From Lentisphaeria bacterium (GTDB lineage: Bacteria; Verrucomicrobiota; Lentisphaeria; Victivallales; UBA1829): 5,081 bases of DNA. Shown piece by piece: positions 1 through 4,519 of this stretch. Position 1 is the stretch's first letter, and every line of letters begins with the position of its first letter. The notes below the pieces were generated by a model, which worked only from the letters and a program-made list of their open reading frames with translations, was not told the DNA's origin and ran no database searches. The stretch is from contig JAFVRL010000397.1 of NCBI GenBank assembly GCA_017504325.1, positions 1 to 5,081 of the forward strand. Direction: 5' to 3'. Made by a program: the position numbers and the translations under genes.

Positions 1-706
1 AGGGGCTGCCGGAAGGATCGGCAGAGCTGCCGCCAGGGAATTTTCCCGGCATGGCGTAAAATTGTTTCTTACAGACATCAATATGGAAAAACTTGAACTT
101 CTGGCGGAAGAATTACGGAAAAATAATCCGCATGTTTATGTTTTTTACATGGATGTGGGGGATCCGGACAGCATTGCGCGATCTTCAGAAGAGATCCTCC
201 GTCAGGCGGGAAAAGTCGATATTCTGGTCAATAATGCCGGATTATGGCCTCCGGGTACAGCTCTGGAAAGTTCTTTTGAAGATTGGAAGAAGGTCCTTGA
301 TCTGAATTTAAATAGCGTATTTCTGCTTTCAAAGTTTTTCGGGAAAACGATGAAGGATCAGCAATACGGAAGGATCATCAATCTGGGATCCATTGCCGGA
401 GAAGTGGGACTTCCCGGTTTCAGTGCCTATTCTGCTGCCAAGGCCGGGGTCATCATGCTGACGAAAACCATGGCGATGGAACTGGCAAAATGCGGGGTGA
501 CTGTTAATTGTGTTTCCCCGGGAATGATCGGAGATGAAAAACTCCCGTCAACCGGAACATGGCTCGGCCGCAGCGGAACAGGGGATGAGGTGGCAAACGC
601 TATCATTTTTCTTGCCTCTGATGAGTCTTCCTACATTACCGGAACAGATTTTCCTGTTGACGGAGGAAGAACTCTCGGACCTATGAACAGCAGTTTCAAG
701 GGGTGA
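1..706 (+). CDS. SDR-family NAD-dependent dehydrogenase/reductase, 5'-truncated by the window edge
   Basis: This is a classical short-chain dehydrogenase/reductase, a soluble NAD(P)-dependent oxidoreductase of about 250 residues; about 234 are in the window. The frame is open from base 2, and its first residues, GAAGRIGRAAA, are the glycine-rich dinucleotide motif (TGxxxGxG) that follows the first beta strand. The real start therefore lies roughly 8-15 codons to the left, and the TTG at 62 is not the start. The Asp at the end of strand two (LFLTD, about nt 74) suggests NAD rather than NADP. Further motifs are NNAG (nt 230-241), the conserved Asn of DLNLN (nt 305), the catalytic Ser of NLGS (nt 389), and catalytic Tyr and Lys of YSAAK (nt 428 and 440). 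The tail ASDESSYITGTDFPVDGG is typical. The segment between the PG motif (nt 518-523) and WLGRSG is short, so the substrate lid is reduced. It converges with the AraC-type gene, 39 bp away. Substrate unknown; family assignment very secure. Confidence 0.93.
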   Translation, partial: GAAGRIGRAAAREFSRHGVKLFLTDINMEKLELLAEELRKNNPHVYVFYMDVGDPDSIARSSEEILRQAGKVDILVNNAGLWPPGTALESSFEDWKKVLDLNLNSVFLLSKFFGKTMKDQQYGRIINLGSIAGEVGLPGFSAYSAAKAGVIMLTKTMAMELAKCGVTVNCVSPGMIGDEKLPSTGTWLGRSGTGDEVANAIIFLASDESSYITGTDFPVDGGRTLGPMNSSFKG

Positions 707-745
707 TTTCCTGAAAAGGATACATTTAAACAGACTGCCGCATCA

Positions 746-1594
746 TTATTTCCTGAAATGAGTGGGGGAAATACCGATTTTGGTTTTGAATGCTCTTGCA
801 AAACTGGTCGAAGAGGAAAAGCCGGTCATTTCCGCAATTTCTTCACATGAATATAAATGACTCCGTAAAAGGCGTCTTGCCAGATTCATCCGTTCCTCTA
901 AAGCAAATGCGCCGGGAGACATTTGTGTCTGTTCCCGGAAAACTCTGCTCAAATGCTCTCTGGAAACCTGTAAACGCCGGGCGATTTCCTTTAATGTCAG
1001 TTCTCTGTTCAGATTTTCCATAATAAGCTGCTGGGCAGCCTGCACAAGCAGTGTATTACGGGAATCATTATCATTGATCTCCAGAAATGTTCCGAGATGG
1101 GCAAATATATCACAAGCGATTTTGCCGCCTTCTGTGGCAGTAATAAAACGCATGGAACGCTTCTGATACCGGTAGGATTGAAGGTATTTGATAAAGCCGG
1201 CGCCTTCCGGAAAACGGATAAAATGCCCGTGCCGTTCCGACATTTCATTAATAATATTGACTGCGGTTTCTCCAATGAAGTCCACCCATAGAAAATCCCA
1301 TGGCTCAACTGCTTGCGGAGGATAAAAATAGGCACTTTCAGGATCTCCGAGACAACACATGAATCCTGTTCCCGGCGGAAGTTTCCATACCGTACCACCA
1401 TACCGGAACATGCCTTCTCCTGCAATGGTACATACGATTTGAGCCATCTCTTGCGGTCTTCCTGTTCCTGCAAGATAATATTTTGGACTTGTCTGCCGTT
1501 CAAATACGATCTCATGGGGGACAGGCAGATGTACCATCGGATTTTTCACCATGAAACGCGTTTCCCATATTCTGCACCATTGTCCGGACATCAT
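746..1594 (-). CDS. AraC-family transcriptional regulator
   Basis: This is a DNA-binding regulator of 282 residues, a usual length for the family. An N-terminal cupin-like AraC ligand-binding domain covers about residues 50-125. It contains GEGMFRYGG, then LPPGTGFMCCLGDPESAYFYPP, then PWDFLWVDFIG, the usual Gly/Pro turn and W-x-W/F pattern. The C-terminal double helix-turn-helix spans about 185-282: LTLKEIARRLQVSREHLSRVF, then SCEEIAEMTGFSSSTSFARAFK ending in the hallmark GISPTHFRK. The frame stays open up to 1702, but those extra 36 codons are A/T-rich, encode an odd hydrophobic peptide and cover a promoter and operator repeats. I therefore start at the tandem ATGATG (1594 or 1591), which has only a weak GAG upstream. 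An ATG at 1552 is a fallback. The gene diverges from the Gfo/Idh/MocA gene and converges on the SDR gene, so both are likely targets. Repeats over its own promoter suggest autoregulation. The inducer is probably a sugar-like compound (inference). Confidence 0.9.
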   Translation of the reverse strand: MMSGQWCRIWETRFMVKNPMVHLPVPHEIVFERQTSPKYYLAGTGRPQEMAQIVCTIAGEGMFRYGGTVWKLPPGTGFMCCLGDPESAYFYPPQAVEPWDFLWVDFIGETAVNIINEMSERHGHFIRFPEGAGFIKYLQSYRYQKRSMRFITATEGGKIACDIFAHLGTFLEINDNDSRNTLLVQAAQQLIMENLNRELTLKEIARRLQVSREHLSRVFREQTQMSPGAFALEERMNLARRLLRSHLYSCEEIAEMTGFSSSTSFARAFKTKIGISPTHFRK

Positions 1595-1602
1595 TCTTAA
1601 TC

Positions 1603-1637
1603 TCACAATTTGTATTGTATATATCACATTTTGTATT
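1603..1637. promoter_or_regulatory. Probable AraC-type operator: two 14-bp direct repeats 21 bp apart
   Basis: TCACAATTTGTATT (1603-1616) and TCACATTTTGTATT (1624-1637) agree at 13 of 14 positions and lie in the same orientation with a 21-bp period, which is two helical turns. Known AraC-family dimers bind paired direct half-sites with this spacing. The pair lies upstream of the likely -35 box of the + strand dehydrogenase and across the -10 and start region of the regulator's own promoter. That placement would suit activation of the former and repression of the latter (inference). Confidence 0.65.
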
Positions 1638-1665
1638 AATATACAGCCTTGAAAAATAAAGTCAA
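1638..1665 (-). promoter_or_regulatory. Predicted promoter of the AraC-family gene
   Basis: On the - strand, TTGACT (1665-1660) is followed after 16 bp by TATATT (1643-1638). Transcription would start around 1631-1633, inside the second operator repeat, giving a leader of about 40 nt to the ATG at 1594. This supports rejecting the longer reading frame that begins upstream of the promoter. Confidence 0.5.
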
Positions 1666-1676
1666 CAATGTAAATT
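1649..1676 (+). promoter_or_regulatory. Predicted promoter of the Gfo/Idh/MocA gene
   Basis: TTGAAA (1649-1654), a 16-bp spacer and TAAATT (1671-1676) form a moderate sigma-A-type promoter overlapping the divergent one. The operator pair ends 11 bp upstream of the -35 box, a position suited to activator contact. The ribosome binding site GGAG (1724-1727) lies 7 nt before the ATG at 1735. The boxes are imperfect and the area is A/T-rich, so the exact placement is uncertain. Confidence 0.35.
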
Positions 1677-1698
1677 AAAAATAGTATGAAAATAAATG

Positions 1699-1712
1699 TC
1701 ACAAAATGAATT
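1699..1712. promoter_or_regulatory. Possible third AraC half-site
   Basis: TCACAAAATGAATT matches the first repeat at 11 of 14 positions in the same orientation. It starts 75 bp (about seven turns) after the second repeat and 36 bp before the dehydrogenase start codon. It could be a distal half-site for looping or repression. The region is A/T-rich, so chance similarity is possible. Confidence 0.3.
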
Positions 1713-1734
1713 GAAATAAAAATGGAGTCGGAAT

Positions 1735-2823
1735 ATGTCTGGATTGAAAGCCGGTGTTATCGGACTCGGGATGGGCAGAAATCATCTGCGGGGATTTCTG
1801 AATCATCCTGATGTGGAGGTTGTTGCTGTTGCGGATCGCAGAGAAGATCGGCGGGCACTTCTTCCTGTACATTTTGCAGAATTTAAAGGCAAAGTGTACC
1901 ATGAAGGTATCGATATGATCCGTAATGAAAAACTGGATATCGTTTCAGTTGCTGTGCCCAATAACCAGCACATGGAACTGACCATTGCCGCATTGGAAGC
2001 CGGAGCCAATGTCCTTTGTGAAAAACCCATGGCAATGAATGAAGCTGAAGCAAGGAAAATGCTTGAAACAGCCAGACGCTGCAACAGAAAACTGGGAATA
2101 GATTTTTCTTACCGTTTCTATCCCCAGTCCCGTACCATGAAAGAGATGATCCAACAGGGCGCATTGGGAGAGATTTATTACGGCCGCAGCGTTTGGTTCC
2201 GCCGCCGCGGTATTCCCGGGATGGCTGTCAATACATTCAATACGGGAAATGATAAAGCCTCTCCCATGGGATCCTGGTTTTTTGATAAAAAACAGTCCGG
2301 CGGAGGTCCTCTGATCGATCTGGGCGTACACCGTCTGGATCTTGCTTTGTGGCTGATGGGATATCCGGAACCCGCCTGGGTCATGGCAAGCACCTATGCA
2401 AAATTCGGACCGGAAATGGGACGCAAAAATGGAGTGGAATATACTGTCGAAGATCTTGCCTGCGCCATGATCAAATTCAAAAACGGCGCAACTCTTGAAC
2501 TGGATGCATCCTGGGCATCCAATATCAAAGAGGAAGAGCTGCAAACCATCCGGCTTCTGGGAGATAAAGGAGGGATGTATCAGTATAATCTTGAAGAAGG
2601 TTATACTTATGATCTTGAATACTATTCTGAAATCGGCGATCGTCAGTTTGACAGTAAACTGCACACAAATGCGCCTGCACCTTCAGCCTATCAGATGTTT
2701 GCGGATGCCGTCCGGGATAATACCCCCTTCCTGGTGAAGGAGGAAGAAGGAGTTGTTGTAATGAAGCTCCTGGATGCCATCTATCGTTCCGCAGCATCCG
2801 GTGAACCGGTCAGACTTGATTGA
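1735..2823 (+). CDS. Gfo/Idh/MocA-family NAD(P)-dependent oxidoreductase
   Basis: This is a dehydrogenase of 362 residues, normal for the family that includes glucose-fructose oxidoreductase and inositol 2-dehydrogenase. These enzymes oxidise or reduce a hydroxyl of a sugar, polyol or cyclitol in the cytoplasm. The N-terminal Rossmann fold shows GVIGLGMGRNH (residues 7-17) and an Asp after strand two (D34 in AVADRRED), which favours NAD. CEKPMA (95-100) carries the family lysine (K97). GGGPLIDLGVH (189-199) supplies the conserved Asp195 and His199 of the DxxxH pair that works with K97. The C-terminal alpha/beta domain ends in SAYQMFADAVRDNTPF and a typical SAASGEPVRL tail. The ATG follows GGAG at 7 nt spacing. 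It reads away from the AraC-type gene through shared operator sequence, so it is the likeliest regulated target. No signal peptide. The exact substrate cannot be assigned. Confidence 0.93.
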   Translation: MSGLKAGVIGLGMGRNHLRGFLNHPDVEVVAVADRREDRRALLPVHFAEFKGKVYHEGIDMIRNEKLDIVSVAVPNNQHMELTIAALEAGANVLCEKPMAMNEAEARKMLETARRCNRKLGIDFSYRFYPQSRTMKEMIQQGALGEIYYGRSVWFRRRGIPGMAVNTFNTGNDKASPMGSWFFDKKQSGGGPLIDLGVHRLDLALWLMGYPEPAWVMASTYAKFGPEMGRKNGVEYTVEDLACAMIKFKNGATLELDASWASNIKEEELQTIRLLGDKGGMYQYNLEEGYTYDLEYYSEIGDRQFDSKLHTNAPAPSAYQMFADAVRDNTPFLVKEEEGVVVMKLLDAIYRSAASGEPVRLD

Positions 2824-2866
2824 AATAAAGTACAGAACCTCTTTTTCCGGAAAATAAAAAAGTTCA

Positions 2867-2905
2867 GAGACCTGCTGTAAAATATTCCGACAGGCAGCAG
2901 GTCTC
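2867..2905 (-). terminator. Stem-loop, likely second terminator for guaA
   Basis: GAGACCTGCTG (2867-2877) pairs perfectly with CAGCAGGTCTC (2895-2905) around a 17-nt loop. Reading the - strand, the stem is followed by TGAAC and then TTTTTTATTTT, a usable U-tract. On the + strand only ATTTTG follows, so it works better for - strand transcripts that pass the first terminator. It lies 44 bp past the end of the dehydrogenase gene. Confidence 0.55.
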
Positions 2906-2919
2906 ATTTTGTCCGGAGA

Positions 2920-2960
2920 AAAAAATTACGGGAGAACCGTAAGGCATCCCGTAATTTTTT
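2920..2960. terminator. Bidirectional intrinsic terminator between convergent genes
   Basis: A perfect 14-bp stem is formed by AAAAAATTACGGGA (2920-2933) and TCCCGTAATTTTTT (2947-2960) around a 13-nt loop. The core is TTACGGGA/TCCCGTAA, with A6 before and T6 after, so either strand makes a hairpin followed by a U-tract. It lies 27 bp beyond the guaA stop codon and can end both guaA and the convergent dehydrogenase transcript. Confidence 0.85.
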
Positions 2961-2987
2961 CTGTACTTGTAAAGGATGATTTTTTTC

Positions 2988-3968
2988 TTATTCCCATTCG
3001 ATCGTGGCAGGAGCTTTGGGACTCAGATCATAAAGCACACGGCACACTCCGGGAACTTCTGCAAGAATACGGTCTGTGATCTTTTTGAGGATGTTCCAGT
3101 CGATTTCCGGTACTTCCGCACTCATGGCATCCACTGTATTCACCGCACGGATGATCACGGGCCAGTCAAAAACCCTTTTGCCGTCTCTTACGCCGGTGGA
3201 ACGGAAATCCGGTACTACCGTGAAGAACTGCCAGATCTTGTCTGCAAGACCGGCTTTTTCAAACTCTTCCCGCAGAATGGCGTCAGATTCTCTCAAGGCT
3301 TCCAGACGGTCTCTTGTGATGGCACCAGTGCAGCGCACGCCCAATCCGGGACCGGGGAAGGGCTGACGGTAAACCATTGCGTCCGGCAATCCCAGGGCAC
3401 TGCCGACAACACGCACTTCATCTTTATAAAGAAGTTTTACCGGTTCAACAAGTTCAAATTTCAGGTCATCAGGCAAGCCGCCCACATTGTGATGGGCTTT
3501 CACGCCTTTGCTTTCGATGATGTCAGGATAGATGGTTCCCTGGGCGAGAAAATCCACATCGGTAAGTTTTCTTGCTTCTTCTTCAAAAACACGGATGAAT
3601 TCGCCGCCGATGATCTTGCGTTTGGTCTCCGGTTCTGCCACATCGGTAAGTTTATCCAGAAAGCGGTCTGTTCCGTCGATATAGATGAGATTTTCTTCCA
3701 GATTGCCTTTGAAGACCTCAATGACCTGTTCACTTTCCCCTTTACGCATCAGACCATGATTCACATGAACACAGATCAACTGTTTGCCGATGGCCTTGAT
3801 GAGAAGTGCTGCAACAACGGAACTGTCCACTCCCCCGGAAAGGGCGAGAAGGACTTTTTTGTCCCCCACTTGTTTACGGATGAGTCCGATCTGTTCATCA
3901 ATAAATTTTTCTGCAAGTTCCTTTGTTGTGATCCTTGCCATATTTTCCGGTCTTCTGTTGCTGTCCAT
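2988..3968 (-). CDS. guaA: GMP synthase, stand-alone ATP-pyrophosphatase/synthase subunit (no amidotransferase domain)
   Basis: GMP synthase makes GMP from XMP, ATP and ammonia or glutamine in purine biosynthesis. This 326-residue protein holds only the synthase half. The ATP-pyrophosphatase P-loop is LALSGGVDSS (41-50), followed by VNHGLMRKGE, KRKIIGGEFI, AQGTIYPDIIES (142-153), HHNVGGLP (159-166) and FPGPGLGVR (204-212). The C-terminal dimerisation domain ends in VLYDLSPKAPATIEWE, the family-typical C-terminus. The usual fused bacterial enzyme is about 510-525 residues, with an N-terminal class I glutamine amidotransferase carrying a catalytic Cys. Here the protein begins about 35 residues before the P-loop and upstream DNA holds no amidotransferase. 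The start at 3968 is well supported: GGAGG lies 6 nt upstream. ATP-binding and C-terminal motifs look intact, so it is probably a functional subunit resembling the archaeal GuaAb arrangement, not a decayed gene. Glutaminase would come from a separate gene or free ammonia (inference). Confidence 0.92.
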   Translation of the reverse strand: MDSNRRPENMARITTKELAEKFIDEQIGLIRKQVGDKKVLLALSGGVDSSVVAALLIKAIGKQLICVHVNHGLMRKGESEQVIEVFKGNLEENLIYIDGTDRFLDKLTDVAEPETKRKIIGGEFIRVFEEEARKLTDVDFLAQGTIYPDIIESKGVKAHHNVGGLPDDLKFELVEPVKLLYKDEVRVVGSALGLPDAMVYRQPFPGPGLGVRCTGAITRDRLEALRESDAILREEFEKAGLADKIWQFFTVVPDFRSTGVRDGKRVFDWPVIIRAVNTVDAMSAEVPEIDWNILKKITDRILAEVPGVCRVLYDLSPKAPATIEWE

Positions 3969-4005
3969 ATTTTTCCTCCGGGGTTAAAATTTCAGCGATC
4001 TATAT

Positions 4006-4034
4006 AATTTACTGCAAAAATACTTTTCTTGCAA
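4006..4034 (-). promoter_or_regulatory. Predicted guaA promoter
   Basis: On the - strand TTGCAA (4034-4029), a 17-bp spacer and TAAATT (4011-4006) resemble a sigma-A promoter. The transcript would begin near 4000 and carry a leader of about 30 nt with the strong GGAGG (3979-3975) before the ATG at 3968. Such a leader is too short for a purine riboswitch, and I saw no guanine-riboswitch core or PurR-like box upstream. Confidence 0.5.
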
Positions 4035-4112
4035 GTCTATCCTTTTCTTCAACGGGATTTTTTTTATGATTTTTTCACAGCTGTCCCAGAAAAACCGGGA
4101 GGAAAAGAAAAA

Positions 4113-4153
4113 CGGCTGTCTGCCGGGCGGGGCACTTGCCGACCGGCGCACAG
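4113..4153 (-). terminator. GC-rich stem-loop, possible intrinsic terminator for - strand transcripts
   Basis: CTGT (4116-4119) pairs with ACAG (4150-4153), GCCGG (4122-4126) with CCGGC (4143-4147), and GGC (4131-4133) with GCC (4138-4140) around ACTT. On the - strand the structure is followed by CCGTTTTTCTTTTC. A smaller alternative, CGGC-AGACA-GCCG, abuts the U-tract directly. It would end a transcript arriving from the 4475-5081 gene (about 320 nt downstream of its stop) or from an unseen RNA gene in between. Internal loops make this less certain than the 2920-2960 terminator. Confidence 0.4.
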
Positions 4154-4194
4154 GTGCTGTAAATAAAAAATTCCTGCATTACGGAAAAAGACAA

Positions 4195-4226
4195 TCTTGA
4201 GAGGTAATTGAAATTACCTCTTGAGA
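4195..4226. repeat. 16-bp palindrome framed by perfect 8-bp direct repeats
   Basis: TCTTGAGA (4195-4202) and TCTTGAGA (4219-4226) flank GGTAATTGAAATTACC (4203-4218), an inverted repeat with a 2-bp centre. As RNA the whole unit can also fold into a 14-bp stem with two G-U pairs and a TGAA loop. It could be a regulator binding site or a hairpin; on the - strand it is followed a few bases later by TTGTCTTTTT, a weak terminator-like tail. Function not known. Confidence 0.6.
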
Positions 4227-4258
4227 AAATAAAAAGAGAGGGGAAGGGGGACAGAAAA

Positions 4259-4519
4259 ATGCCGGAAGAATTGTCTATCCATGAAAAGTATATAAGGAAC
4301 ATAATGATATATCAGAAGGAAAATCTGACAAAATCATTTTTGCAAATCCGGTTTTGTCCCGCTCAATCCCGGAGAAAAATTCAGTTCTTTGAAAAAATGT
4401 GGGACAGCAGAGTGATCATGTATATCTTTTCCCGGCAGGAGAAAAAAGAATATGCCTGTACTGAAATCAAAGGATCATTTTTCCTTCTTTTTTTTCTTCT
4501 TTCTTTCCAGACGCCATAA
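4259..4519 (+). CDS. Doubtful small hypothetical ORF
   Basis: An 86-codon frame starts at ATG 4259 (MPEELSIHEKYIRN). AGGGGGA (4245-4251) sits 7 nt upstream, a good Shine-Dalgarno-like match within a longer purine run. The palindrome at 4195-4226 lies just upstream and could be its operator. Against it: no recognisable domain, a C-terminal FFLLFFLLSF stretch that is simply the complement of the opposite gene's lysine codons, a 45-bp tail overlap with that better-supported gene, and no clear promoter. If real it would be a small basic protein with a hydrophobic end. More likely than not it is a chance ORF. Confidence 0.15.
   Translation: MPEELSIHEKYIRNIMIYQKENLTKSFLQIRFCPAQSRRKIQFFEKMWDSRVIMYIFSRQEKKEYACTEIKGSFFLLFFLLSFQTP

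Larger units (their letters stand above)
3969..4474. other. 506-bp gap without a convincing gene
   Basis: The gap lies between guaA and the unrecognised lysine-rich gene, both on the - strand. It contains the guaA promoter, a GC-rich hairpin island (4113-4160), a palindrome framed by direct repeats (4195-4226), and a purine-rich tract (4231-4251) ahead of a doubtful small + strand ORF. Reading frames on the - strand here (for example 4302-4075) give low-complexity hydrophobic peptides with no family likeness. I found no tRNA, SRP RNA, 6S-like or known riboswitch core. A structured RNA on the - strand ending at the GC-rich hairpin cannot be excluded. Confidence 0.6.

Noticed and set aside
62..64. 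TTG as start codon of the SDR
   Set aside because: The frame continues upstream to the window edge and encodes the essential glycine-rich NAD-binding motif, so the true start lies outside.
706..758. 11-bp direct repeat ATTTCCTGAAA at 706-716 and 748-758
   Set aside because: One copy lies at the stop of the SDR and the other inside the last codons of the regulator. There is no flanking structure, and chance is a sufficient explanation.
1581..1590. 10-bp palindrome TGTCCGGACA near the regulator start codon
   Set aside because: It is short, within coding sequence, and without a second copy nearby. It may be chance.
1945..2664. Long - strand open frame (239 codons) opposite the Gfo/Idh/MocA gene
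   Set aside because: It is an antisense shadow of a clearly recognised dehydrogenase.
2976..4007. Long + strand open frame (343 codons) opposite guaA
   Set aside because: It is a shadow of guaA, whose translation shows complete family motifs. The antisense product has no recognisable features.
3969..4260. Purine (guanine/preQ1-type) riboswitch or PurR site upstream of guaA
   Set aside because: The predicted leader is only about 30 nt, and I found neither the conserved purine-aptamer core nor a PurR-like box. The GC-rich hairpin lies upstream of the predicted promoter.
4081..4260. SRP RNA, 6S RNA or cobalamin riboswitch in the gap
   Set aside because: The GC-rich hairpin prompted the idea, but the conserved SRP GGAAG/GCAG core, a 6S-like long bubble stem and the cobalamin box were not found on either strand.
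4075..4302. 75-codon - strand frame in the guaA upstream gap
   Set aside because: It is a hydrophobic, low-complexity product spanning the palindrome and GC-rich hairpin, with no convincing ribosome binding site and no domain.
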